From the NCBI RefSeq assembly GCF_030440425.1, contig NZ_CP098023.1, positions 857,501 to 921,500 of the forward strand: a stretch of 64,000 nt of DNA, read 5' to 3'. Positions 35,695-43,410 of the stretch are shown one piece after another; the first letter of the stretch is position 1, and the number at the start of each line of letters is the position of its first letter. Below the pieces are notes generated by a model. That model saw only the letters and a list, made by a program, of their open reading frames with translations. It was not told the origin of the DNA and made no database searches. The stretch is from Microbulbifer sp. MI-G (GTDB taxonomy: Bacteria; Pseudomonadota; Gammaproteobacteria; Pseudomonadales; Cellvibrionaceae). A program made the position numbers and the translations under genes.

Positions 35695-36099
35695 TTGGAA
35701 TCAGATAAAGTTAAAATAGTATTTGAGAAAGCAATTGAAGCAATGATTACGGCAACGCCTATGATTGGCCCAGTTGCCGGGATTTTACTTGAGTCTGCGC
35801 GAGACGCAGAAACTGCATCTGAGAGCGGTGAAATCGCACAGCTTCAAGAAGAGGCTCGCCGTCAAGAGATCTCACTTCAGATGGCAAGAATGCAAGCTCA
35901 AGTCGCACAAGAACTCGCTATAGCTCATCGCATTGAAAATGCTGAAGAGGTAGAGATCGAAGAATATTATGTGGGTGAAGCTGGAGCTGGGCTTTCTGGT
36001 AGTACAGATGGTCTATCCGCTAATTTCTCTTTAGGTGGCCAAGGTCGAAAAGTTACAAAGCGGATATACCGTTTCACAGGAAAGAGTGAAAACACATAA
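35695..36099 (+). CDS. Cassette gene 4: hypothetical protein, 134 residues
   Basis: Begins with an amphipathic or hydrophobic stretch (EAMITATPMIGPVAGILLES), continues with a long charged coiled-coil-like helix (about residues 35-85) and ends in a Gly/Ser-rich segment and basic tail (GQGRKVTKRIYRFTGK). The TTG at 35695 is 19 bases after the attC core and has AAGGAG eight bases upstream. The stop overlaps the next attC. Family not recognised; peripheral membrane association is possible. Confidence 0.65.
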   Translation: MESDKVKIVFEKAIEAMITATPMIGPVAGILLESARDAETASESGEIAQLQEEARRQEISLQMARMQAQVAQELAIAHRIENAEEVEIEEYYVGEAGAGLSGSTDGLSANFSLGGQGRKVTKRIYRFTGKSENT

Positions 36100-36150
36100 C
36101 AAGAAAAGGCAGCCGGACGGCTTCGCCGCCCGCTACTTTTGGCGTTATGC
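36094..36150 (+). repeat. Integron attC site (attC-e)
   Basis: Short 57-base attC: R'' ACATAAC, arms AAAAG(G)CAGC / GCTACTTTT, an inner hairpin CGGACGGC-TTCG-CCGCCCG, and R' GTTATGC at 36144-36150. The extra G on one arm is the extrahelical base. The compact form is like sites of Xanthomonas-type chromosomal integrons. Confidence 0.82.
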
Positions 36151-36169
36151 TCAAAGGAAATGACGATTA

Positions 36170-37927
36170 ATGAAGCAAGATTGGATTCTTCAAAAAAAAG
36201 AAACGCGCCGAACTTTTTCTAATTCGACTTGGGTGCCTTTGAGAGCATCAATTAATAATGAGCAAGGAAATTGTCATTATACAGGATTCGTTAGCGAGTA
36301 CTTTGGTTGCGGGTCTGTAGCCTTTCCTCCAAAGCATAGAGAAATAGCAGAGAAAACTAGTTGGAGTGATATTGGAATCGGTTGTACCGCTCAACCCTAT
36401 GCTTACAAAGATGGTTATTATTCTTCTATTGAACAGTACCAATGGAATGACAAAGAACCAATCGGAATTCACCTTGTTTTTGAACACCCTCAACCAGTAA
36501 TTGGCGGAAGCTTATGGGTATTAAACCCAGACTTGGTTGTAGCGCTTCGACTTATAAAGGAGGGAAATAACTGGGTAAGACCAGAAGAAAATTTTGTAGT
36601 AGTAGCTCGGGAGGTTCTAGATGAAAAAGGTAAGCAGCGTCTGATCGAAATCAAGAGGGAGTTTCTCCTCGACTATTTAGCGGCTAGAAATTTATCACTA
36701 AGGCTATCATACTACCGGCAAAGAGTTGAGAACGTAACATCGCTCGAAACTAGTGAGTACTCTGGCTTGAAAGACCATCAAGAAGAGCGAAATGACGGTC
36801 GATATGAACTGCTTATTCGCAGTGTAAATGATGTGTTTGGTGGCAGCTGGGCAATGTTTCGTGCTTGGCGCACTGATGTAGATGAAGAGGAAGACGCCCC
36901 GGTAATGGGGCCTGAAACAAACGAAAATACTGATCATGAACGCTCTGAAGGAAACAAAGAAGGCTATGATGGCATGCGTGTGGAAGGCGAGTTTTGGCGG
37001 GATGAGTGGATTGAACACCAAGGCATAAGCAAGCGTGTCAGAGGGGATGTTGATACAAACTTACCTCAATTTATAGTCGAGACAGATAGTACGCGCATGG
37101 CGTCAGCTGAGTTAAACAGTGAAGATGTTGGAAGATGGCTGTGGTTTCGTTCAAACATTGTAAATGAACTGTTGGATCTTCGAGGTTTCTCACTTAAATG
37201 GTATACAGCCGAGACAGGTGCTATTCAATCCACTTCCAAATATTTGATCCACTTTGGAATAAATTCAGCCGATCTCATCACCGTATATGCTTATGACATT
37301 GCCCGTCTTCCGTCATGGGAACAGCACATATGGGCGGCCCATAATGTTGTCCCTGAAGGAAAGGTTTCCAGTGAATTGTTAGATTCTCAAGTGAAGGCTC
37401 AACCAGCATCCACTCATGCTGTAGAGGAGTTACTTTTCGAGATAATGGAAGTGCTCGAGAGCGAGTTTAGGCAAGAGTTTAATGTTTCCCTTTTCTCTCA
37501 TGATATAGATCGCACGGAAGCCTCAAAGAAGATATCCAGATTCGCAAGTAAGGATCAAGCGTCATTGTTGAGGTTGGCAAAAGAAATTGTACGCGTTTTC
37601 TCTGACCGACTTAATGTTCGAGAATTACGGACGTTATCAACACATTCGAATAAAGATAAATTTGGCTCAAACAAGCTCCTACAAGATCTACTATCACAGA
37701 AAGTTGGTGATGATACTGCTCGTAAAGCATTTGGGCCAATTGTAGGTGCGTATAATATGCGAGTAGGCGACGCTCATCCGACCAGTTCAACGATTGGCGA
37801 AGCCTTAGAGCTTGCTGGAATTGACGATGAAAATTCGTTTTTAGGGCAAGGGCAGCAATTGATTTCCAATTTTGGGCAATCAATTTTGTTGATTAATAAA
37901 ATGATGTTTGAAAAATCTCAAGAATAA
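36170..37927 (+). CDS. Cassette gene 5: large hypothetical protein, 585 residues
   Basis: Unusually large for a cassette gene. The N-terminal half (residues 1-220) is a mixed alpha/beta domain with repeated aromatic motifs (WVPLRASINN; YTGFVSEYFGCGSVAFPP; WVLNPDLVVALRLIKEG). An acidic linker DVDEEEDAPVMGP is near residue 245. The middle contains WLWFRSNIVNELLDLRGFSL. The C-terminus is helical and ends with GAYNMRVGDAHPTSS, which loosely recalls HEPN-type R-x-x-x-H ends. It starts 20 bases after attC-e and its stop lies within attC-f. No family recognised. Confidence 0.75.
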   Translation: MKQDWILQKKETRRTFSNSTWVPLRASINNEQGNCHYTGFVSEYFGCGSVAFPPKHREIAEKTSWSDIGIGCTAQPYAYKDGYYSSIEQYQWNDKEPIGIHLVFEHPQPVIGGSLWVLNPDLVVALRLIKEGNNWVRPEENFVVVAREVLDEKGKQRLIEIKREFLLDYLAARNLSLRLSYYRQRVENVTSLETSEYSGLKDHQEERNDGRYELLIRSVNDVFGGSWAMFRAWRTDVDEEEDAPVMGPETNENTDHERSEGNKEGYDGMRVEGEFWRDEWIEHQGISKRVRGDVDTNLPQFIVETDSTRMASAELNSEDVGRWLWFRSNIVNELLDLRGFSLKWYTAETGAIQSTSKYLIHFGINSADLITVYAYDIARLPSWEQHIWAAHNVVPEGKVSSELLDSQVKAQPASTHAVEELLFEIMEVLESEFRQEFNVSLFSHDIDRTEASKKISRFASKDQASLLRLAKEIVRVFSDRLNVRELRTLSTHSNKDKFGSNKLLQDLLSQKVGDDTARKAFGPIVGAYNMRVGDAHPTSSTIGEALELAGIDDENSFLGQGQQLISNFGQSILLINKMMFEKSQE

Positions 37928-38014
37928 CAAGAGTAGAAAGTTGGCATAGCAAGGCGCTGCTGTCGGACAATTTTTCCGCTGCGCTCAAAATTGCTGCAGA
38001 GCACGGCGTTAAAG
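37922..38014 (+). repeat. Integron attC site (attC-f)
   Basis: R'' core GAATAAC at 37922-37928 and R' core GTTAAAG at 38008-38014, preceded by the usual GGC. The interior is 80 bases with short complementary stretches (GGCGCTGC / GCTGCGC). Weaker folding than attC-b and attC-e, but position and cores fit. Confidence 0.65.
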
Positions 38015-38030
38015 CTTCAATGGAAATGAT

Positions 38031-38132
38031 GTGATATTCAAATACAAAGACTTAGAAGACCTAGAGGACGTAAAAGGGCAACTTGATGACTTGTCTTTTC
38101 GGCGTAAAGCGAAGTTTGCTTGGTGGGCTTGA
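38031..38132 (+). pseudogene. Cassette gene 6, truncated
   Basis: Seventeen bases after the attC-f core a GTG opens a frame reading IFKYKDLEDLEDVKGQLDDL, which is good coding character. It runs into the foreign primase fragment at about 38124 and stops at 38132. So the array once continued and was cut by a later join. Confidence 0.5.
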
Positions 38133-38340
38133 TTTTGTTCGTACCTGGCATAGTATTGATAACGCGCTAGGAGAGCGTACGTTTGATCAGCAGATGGCTG
38201 AAGCGGGTAAGAAAGCAAAATCCGAACAAGGGGTACGATTATTGGCAATTCCCTCAGATATAGGGAGTGGTGCGGGTATCTTTGATGAATTACATGGGTT
38301 TGCTGGTGGTGTTGGTTATCACGTTATATGGTTGAGAAAG
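38124..38340 (+). pseudogene. DUF927 primase fragment from a second P4-like element
   Basis: Translation and DNA match two parts of the gene at 26093: FVRTWHSIDNALG aligns with FLRTWRSTDNALE, and then, after a deletion of about 180 bases, ERTFDQQMAEAGKKAKSEQG aligns with ERTLDQQMAEAGKKAKAGQE. The two are diverged well beyond a recent duplication, so it comes from a related but different element. Confidence 0.75.
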
Positions 38341-38341
38341 C

Positions 38342-38582
38342 TGAATCACCCCGGGTTTCTCGGAGGCTAACTTTCTTGAGAGAATTAGCCAATGAGCAAA
38401 CAACCTGGATACTCCCTCGAAGTACGGGAACGTGCAGTTCGCATGGTATTGACCAGCGAACACGAGCATAAATCACGCTGGGCAGCAATCACATCTATCG
38501 TCTCCAGGCTCGGCTGTACACCTGAGACTCTATGATCATGGGTCAACAAGATGGAAGTCGATAACGACACTAAGCTCGGCAA
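38342..38582 (+). pseudogene. IS3-family (IS51-like) left-end fragment
   Basis: 240 bases about 90 percent identical by eye to the left end and orfA start of the full copy at 48175-49479, including the end GGGTTTCTCGGAGGCTAACT and MSKQPGYSLEVRERAVRMVL. It has an in-frame TGA and breaks off at about 38582. 38583-38736 holds nothing I recognise. Confidence 0.8.
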
Positions 38583-38736
38583 TAGCAAATGGCTATGTAA
38601 CATATATTCTTGCTTTTTAACTTAAAAAATACCATATGCTAACTGCAGAGCTTGAGTTCCAAAGTGCAGATTTACCCTTTGGTCCAATTAATACCTAATT
38701 TTCGGGGAGGCTATCGAGGCCCCTGTATGAGAGACG

Positions 38737-38931
38737 CTACTTGACTACCTTCAGGCTTGGCTTCCCATCGGAGTCATCATCACGCATAGTCTCTTTACCA
38801 CCGCTCAGGAGCCCAGTCTGGTCAACTTCTTCAGCACCAGAAAGCAGCTCTTTAGCGCGCTCCTTAGCCCGCTTTTTCCGCCACTGCTCATATTCTGGAG
38901 TGCCCTTTGGGGGCCGCTTTTCATCTGTCAT
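38737..38931 (-). CDS. Small charged hypothetical protein
   Basis: 64-residue protein starting TDEKRPPKGTPEYEQWRKKR, with a basic first half and an acidic second half ending KPSLKVVK. ATG 38931 overlaps the last bases of the GNAT-like gene (ATGA) and has GGAGGAG upstream, so the two are coupled. Function unknown. Confidence 0.65.
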   Translation of the reverse strand: MTDEKRPPKGTPEYEQWRKKRAKERAKELLSGAEEVDQTGLLSGGKETMRDDDSDGKPSLKVVK

Positions 38932-39452
38932 ACAATGCTCCTCCAGCAATAGTCGCCACGCGGGTTATAGGTAAAGCCCTTGCTGCTGTAATAGTCACGT
39001 ACCTTTTCATTCACGGGTTCCATAATCCTAATCTCATGGGCGCCTATCTGTTCCGCATACTCTTCCAGTGCCAGCAAGGTTAGAGCTAGAACCTTTGAGC
39101 GGAGTGGGTGGTTATGGGGGGCCGCCTCAAGCGAATCAAGCCGAAGCCGCGCCCCGCTCCAGGTAGGCCGCCCCAGTGATAGCGCGCACAGCTGATGCCG
39201 GTGCCAAATACTCAGTTCAAAGCGCTTCGGGTTGGTAAATGAATACAGCTCGTATTCCCTGGACCAGTTCCAATCAACCTTCCGAAGAGGACTGCCCTCC
39301 CAGGACTTGGCCTGCACCAGTGCCTGAAATCTGATTTTGTCGAACCTGATTTGGTTCTTTAGCTCCATGGGTATGGCCTCAGCAGCTGAGCGCCTGGCAA
39401 GCTCTCTGTAGTGCTCGTATCTCTCTTCTGCTGATCTATGTGTCGCTTTCAC
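38928..39452 (-). CDS. GNAT-like acetyltransferase-family protein
   Basis: 174-residue protein with a GNAT-like layout: SIWHRHQLCALSLGRPTWSG (beta strands and bulge), a following helix KVLALTLLALEEYAEQIGA, then the C-terminal NEKVRDYYSSKGFTYNPRGD typical of the last GNAT strand. The Q/RxxGxG/A acetyl-CoA loop is not obvious, so the enzyme activity is uncertain. It lies near the right end of the element on the minus strand with its own small partner gene. Proteins of this type are carried by other integrative elements. Confidence 0.6.
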   Translation of the reverse strand: MKATHRSAEERYEHYRELARRSAAEAIPMELKNQIRFDKIRFQALVQAKSWEGSPLRKVDWNWSREYELYSFTNPKRFELSIWHRHQLCALSLGRPTWSGARLRLDSLEAAPHNHPLRSKVLALTLLALEEYAEQIGAHEIRIMEPVNEKVRDYYSSKGFTYNPRGDYCWRSIV

Positions 39453-39616
39453 TGGACCTCCATTTCCAAGCTCAAAAAACTAACGATACTGAACATTTCT
39501 GTTCAGTTAAAAGATTTAGCGCCAGTGTATCGGGAGTGTAATCGCCTTATCAATAGTGATTTAAGGATGGAGGTATACCGAATCTAAAGTTTGGCGGAGA
39601 ATTGAACAGATAATCC

Positions 39617-39746
39617 AAGCCTCGCTGGTGTAACACCTTTTTCTGTTACGTTTTTGATGTTACAAAAAGGTGTTACAGCGGAAAGCCAGTAACCACGGGG
39701 CCTGCAGCCATGTTGTAACACCTGTACACCTGTAACACCTTTATTT
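39617..39746 (-). repeat. Inverted second copy of the GGTGTTACA iteron cluster
   Basis: Reverse complement of 24239-24367 with about ten differences. It keeps the direct pair, the shortened copy and the inverted pair of GGTGTTACA, and also the spacer GCAGGCCCCGTGGTTACTGG. It lies 15.4 kb from the first copy in opposite orientation. Possibly a second origin region (as with ori and crr in P4) or the origin of the second, decayed element. Confidence 0.7.
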
Positions 39747-40118
39747 AGGAGGGGTAGAGTTTGGGCGGGCCCCCTACCCCCTGGATTGGGGCAGAGACTG
39801 CGAAGCATGAGTGACAATCTGTGTATCAGAGGCGATTGTGGCATACCTCGGCAGTACTTGGATCAGCATCTGGAATATACCGGAAGGGCCTACAGATTGA
39901 ACAGACCCTTTTCGAAGGGTGGGCACAAGTGTGACTGCGTAAGTCAAACTTACGGGGTGAACGCGCCCTCCCGAGGGGTTATGCACACGGAGAGTTGGGA
40001 CCGTATGTGCTCAGAAGCTGAGGGAGCAATTGTAGGCAGGGTTCATCCTGAGCTTGGCAGAGGATTAATTACCGAGATCTCGGTATTTCCTTTCAGTGGG
40101 TCCTCCTGAAGGAGTATG

Positions 40119-40148
40119 CACACGGGTAATTCGGACCGTGTGTTTTTT
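40119..40148 (+). terminator. Intrinsic terminator near the element's right end
   Basis: Stem CACACGG / CCGTGTG with a 10-base loop followed by six T residues. A related hairpin without a T run is at 39980-40004 (CACACGG / CCGTATGTG). The stretch 39747-40118 between iterons and terminator has a 107-codon open frame of no recognisable character, which I do not call. Confidence 0.65.
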
Positions 40149-40149
40149 A

Positions 40150-40570
40150 CAGAGATATAATTTTCTCAGGGGGGTTATACCCCCTGGTTACTGTTGCTGA
40201 GTGCTACCGTGGTATCCATGGTCAAAGAATGTTGGATACCGCTAAGGGAGGGGTACCTTACATACCTATTGGCTCAATGTATGAACACCGCCGCCCTAAG
40301 TCTATTTTTATGTGAGTTGAATTGAATACAAAAAACCCACTCACTGGGGAAATATATCAATCCTCCCCCCTATAGCCCCCCGGTATCTGCTAGCCCTGAC
40401 CAGCTTCTCTATCTGCTGCTGGACCCAGACCGCCACATTGGCGGCTTGATGTGTATTCAATGGAGGAAACTACACACCTATTACAGGCGACAAAGTGGGA
40501 TATGTGTCTAGGTTCCTTTTCGCGTCAAAGCTCACCGCTAGAGCGTTCTCAGCAGAGGGCAGGAATAAAA
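40150..40570 (+). repeat. Right-end segment of the element, copy 1
   Basis: About 420 bases repeated in diverged form at 43410-43800. It contains two conserved hairpins: CAGGGGG / CCCCCTG at about 40169-40188 and GGTATCC / GGATACC at about 40211-40240. No protein is evident. It lies directly inside the right arm-type repeats and att copy. Confidence 0.7.
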
Positions 40571-40573
40571 AGT

Positions 40574-40593
40574 GGTGCTACTTTTGGTGCTAC
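40574..40593 (+). promoter_or_regulatory. Integrase arm-type binding repeats, right end
   Basis: Two direct copies of GGTGCTAC at 40574-40581 and 40586-40593, matching those beside the left att. They lie about 55 bases inside the att copy at 40647. Confidence 0.55.
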
Positions 40594-40646
40594 TTTTTAT
40601 GATCACCATCCTGCAGGCCTTGATATAGCTTACTTTCCGGCCATTT

Positions 40647-40668
40647 TTCAAGTCCCGCCCTGGCACCA
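40647..40668 (+). repeat. Attachment site (right), second copy of the tRNA-Leu 3' end
   Basis: TTCAAGTCCCGCCCTGGCAC plus CA, one base shorter than the tRNA copy at 21323. Downstream the sequence repeats the element's left end (terminator-like hairpin, degenerate arm repeats, integrase start). So this is a junction of two elements in tandem rather than a plain chromosome boundary. Confidence 0.82.
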
Positions 40669-40810
40669 CATCAAAGTTCAAAGAAGTCCGAAATCGTCCG
40701 CAAAGCCCCGTAAACCGGGGCTATTTGCTCTCTATACAGCCCAAAGTATTCCACTCCCGTTCGTTCTCATCCGATGCTACCTGGTTCAATATAGAATTTG
40801 CTAGCACCAA

Positions 40811-40980
40811 TGCCCCTAACAGACACACACATCAAACAGGCTAAGCCGGGTAACAAAGACCAGTGGCTCACCGATGGCCACGGCTTGCGTTTGCTGATCA
40901 AATCCAGCGACGCCAGGTACTGGCGACTTTAGTATCGTTTTCAAGGTAAGCAAAAGATACGAGCTGTATGGGTGTAACCC
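40811..40980 (+). pseudogene. Integrase remnant A (N-terminus)
   Basis: Matches 21509-21680 closely (PLTDTHIKQAKPGNKDQWLT, DGHGLRLLIKSS) and then hits an in-frame TAG where the intact gene has AAG, and breaks off. It follows the second att copy exactly as the intact gene follows the first. 40981-41464 beyond it shows no gene I can support. Confidence 0.85.
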
Positions 40981-41461
40981 CGAACGAGTCTTGACTATCC
41001 TACCGCACCTGATCGCGGTTGGTGGCGATGGAGAGGACAGGAAATAGGGTAACAGGTGGCTTAGAAACACTGCTTACAGGACGATCATCCAGCTTCAAAC
41101 AGTTGTTAAAAAAGATAGCCAGCAACGGCAAGAAAAGAATGGCATAGCGTTCGACGGTCATCAATGAACAACGTTACACTGAGCGCGCATACTGAGCAGG
41201 TTACGGCAAAATCCGCAACCGGGATTAGAACCTCATGGGTAGCGGCTTATATTTGCAAGGAGCTCAAATCTTGCCACCCAATAAGCCTATCCCCGTCACT
41301 TTCCTACCCCTTGTCAGAGATACCGGCCACACAGGAAGCTTTTGGTCTGTTGGCCCCGCCCCAGATTGCGGAGAAGCCTGCAGGAGCGGAAGACAGTTTG
41401 CAGGGTCAGCTGGTTTGTGTGGGTGCCCATATGGTTCCTGGCTTGTTTGTGTAGAAGCTAA

Positions 41462-42237
41462 CTAGGGCCTGTTCACACTAATTAAAGTATCGGCAATAAG
41501 CGCAAAGTGAATAAAAAATGTGAAAACGACATCCAGTTTGTCAAAACGAGAGAAAATTCTTCTGAAGCCCTTCAGGCGTCGAAACAGCCTCTCCACTTCA
41601 TTTCGTTTTTTGTACGCCTCCACGTCGTATTTCCAGGTGCTCATTCGGTTACTCTTCGGTGGCACGACAGGTTCCATGCCCAGATCGAATACCAACTGCC
41701 GGGTTTCATTACCCTCGTAGGCCTTGTCCATGATCACTTTGGCACCATCCCAACCGCAGTTCTCAAGGCTTTTCAGCAGCTTTCGGCCCTCCGGAGCGTC
41801 TCCAGCCTGCCCCGGTGACAGAGAAAATACTACGGCGCGGTTGTGGTCGGCTGCAACCATATGAATCTTGGTGGTCCATCCTGCTCGTGATTTGCCGATA
41901 GATTGAGGACCGTTTTTTTTAACGCGCCAGTACCATCTGGATGAACTTTAACAGCCGTAGAATCAAGAGAGATATGATCGACCTGGATATTGATCACATT
42001 ATTTTCCTGGAGGGCCAGAAAGACCCTATCCAGTACACCTTGTTTGGCCCAACGATTCGCCCGCATGTAGACGCTGTGCCAACGGCCGAATTTCATCGGC
42101 AGACCTCGCCATTTACAACCATGCTCGGCTATGTAAAGAATGGCGTTCAGCACTTGTAAGTTGGATATTTTCACGTTGCCGCGCTGAAGGGGCAGAAAAT
42201 CTTCGATAATTTTGTATTGTTGCGCTGTAATTTCCAT
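41462..42237 (-). CDS. IS5-family transposase in two frames (orfA 41830-42237, orfB 41462-41860)
   Basis: OrfA gives EITAQQYKIIEDFLPLQRGN and HISLDSTAVKVHPDGTGALK. OrfB gives VIMDKAYEGNETR and the EVERLFRRLKGFRRIFSRFDK catalytic end. A run of eight A in the coding strand at the end of orfA allows a -1 shift that joins LKKNGPQSIGKSRAGWTTKIH and then VAADHNRAV, restoring the full DDE protein. Programmed shifting is known in this IS group, so the gene may well be active. Confidence 0.8.
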
Positions 42238-42272
42238 GAAGGGATTATACAGGATTTAGTGTGAACAGGCCC
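41465..42272 (-). mobile_element. IS5-family (IS427-like) insertion sequence, complete
   Basis: 808-base element with inverted ends GGGCCTGTTCACACTAA and a TA target duplication at 41463-41464 and 42273-42274. The transposase is encoded on the minus strand in two overlapping frames. The second frame's stop codon is completed by flanking sequence. Confidence 0.85.
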
Positions 42273-42331
42273 TAGCCTACAGTCAACTGGTTTCCTTAGC
42301 TATTGCCAAGTGTGTCGGTTGTTGTGGAAAT

Positions 42332-42424
42332 CTAGGCTTCGGATAAATACCTTACCCAACCTGCTATAAAGGCAATCACTGCACTAACAATGACAGCAAT
42401 CCAATGTGCATTTGCTAAGTCCAC
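42332..42424 (-). pseudogene. Short membrane-peptide frame, possible DUF1761 N-terminal fragment
   Basis: 30 codons from a GTG: DLANAHWIAVIVSAVIAFIA then GWVRYLSEA. It resembles the first helix of DUF1761-type membrane proteins and stops at once. Too short to be sure. It lies just beyond the end of the DoxX gene. Confidence 0.3.
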
Positions 42425-42437
42425 AATCTTATTTACA

Positions 42438-42932
42438 TTAATTGTTATTATTAATGCCTAATTTATTAGCGATTAGATAATCTAAACTATATCGACCAGG
42501 ACCCGTAGTCATTAACCATACAAATAAAATAATATATAAAACTTGAGGTAAATAAAGAAACCAGCTCATCCAATCCAATGGCCCAATGCCTTTAGGAATA
42601 ACATGTTCAATTTCAACAGTGGCGATGGCAACAATCATTGCAATCGTCAATACAATTGCAACAAGTGTCGACAAGAGACCCACGATTAAGAGCAACCCAC
42701 CAAAAAATTCTACACAAGCCAAAAACAGCGCCATAAGTTCAGGAAAGGGCATTCCTATTTCGCTCATCAAATTTATAAGGTCTGCATGCCTTTCAGGCAT
42801 AAATAGTTTGTTATACCCAGACACCGAAAAAAACAATCCCAATGATACTCGTGCAACCAAAATAGGTAACCATTCCCAACTACGATTACCAACAAGTAGT
42901 TTTTTAATGAAAGGAAAAGATTGTGTAAACAT
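42438..42932 (-). CDS. DoxX family membrane protein
   Basis: 164-residue inner-membrane protein with four hydrophobic segments. It shows the DoxX pattern VARVSLGLFFSVSGYNKLFM near the N-terminus and FLACVEFFGGLLLIVGLLS in helix 2. The family includes subunits of oxidoreductases and many proteins of unknown role. AT-rich like its surroundings (42300-43260), which suggests it came from a lower-GC donor. No operon partner remains. Confidence 0.8.
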   Translation of the reverse strand: MFTQSFPFIKKLLVGNRSWEWLPILVARVSLGLFFSVSGYNKLFMPERHADLINLMSEIGMPFPELMALFLACVEFFGGLLLIVGLLSTLVAIVLTIAMIVAIATVEIEHVIPKGIGPLDWMSWFLYLPQVLYIILFVWLMTTGPGRYSLDYLIANKLGINNNN

Positions 42933-43046
42933 ACATACCCTCTTACATGGCTATGTTTTAATTATGAGCTTTATTTCAAATACTTCATATGCCTTTAAGG
43001 CCTGTTCTGCACTTTGCATCCAACATTAGCACAACTTCATCTTCAC

Positions 43047-43260
43047 TCATAGAATCATCTGTTGTGACGTCTTTTTTACATTGTAGATAAATCGCATATA
43101 AAAAACAGTTAAGCCAATCATTAATAATGCGCCGCCAATAAACTGTGAGTGCATTGGAATTTCATCTAAAACAACAACTGCGGCTCACACCCCTGCTACA
43201 GGCGCAAATGATGTTGAAAGTGACACATCGATTGAACGTGGTTTACGCATTCCTGAGCCC
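43047..43260 (-). pseudogene. EamA/DMT-type transporter C-terminal remnant
   Basis: Minus-strand translation gives APVAGV, a stop, then DEIPMHSQFIGGALLMIGLT and VFYMRF, the end of an EamA-type drug/metabolite transporter. A stop in frame and loss of the rest mark it as dead. Same AT-rich patch as the DoxX gene. Confidence 0.5.
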
Positions 43261-43320
43261 CAAATGAGTTGTCCTGTTTAGATGCTCATATTTGAACACG
43301 GCAACTAGAGGAGTATCTAT

Positions 43321-43410
43321 ATGAACAAAGCACAGCAGAAACGATACAATTCACTATGTCTCAAACATCTTAGCCCACTCAAACGTCAGGGCAAAGCCGA
43401 ATCGACCATG
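43321..43410 (+). pseudogene. N-terminal fragment of a tyrosine recombinase
   Basis: Starts NKAQQKRYNSLCLKHLSPLK and RQGKAEST, like the core-binding N-terminus of integrases often found with IS91-type elements, with a good GAGGAG site before ATG 43321. It breaks off where the right-end repeat copy 2 begins. Confidence 0.5.

Noticed and set aside
30784..38014. Integron integrase (intI)
   Set aside because: I searched by eye for an intI-type recombinase near the attC sites; the only recombinase genes are the P4-type integrase, its fragments, and one IS91-associated-type N-terminus outside the array.
39786..40109. 107-codon frame between the inverted iterons and the right end
   Set aside because: Crosses hairpins, has no ribosome site or recognisable domain, and shows no coding bias.
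41164..41454. 96-codon frame before the IS427-like element
   Set aside because: No family character, and two overlapping frames look equally good; probably noncoding debris.
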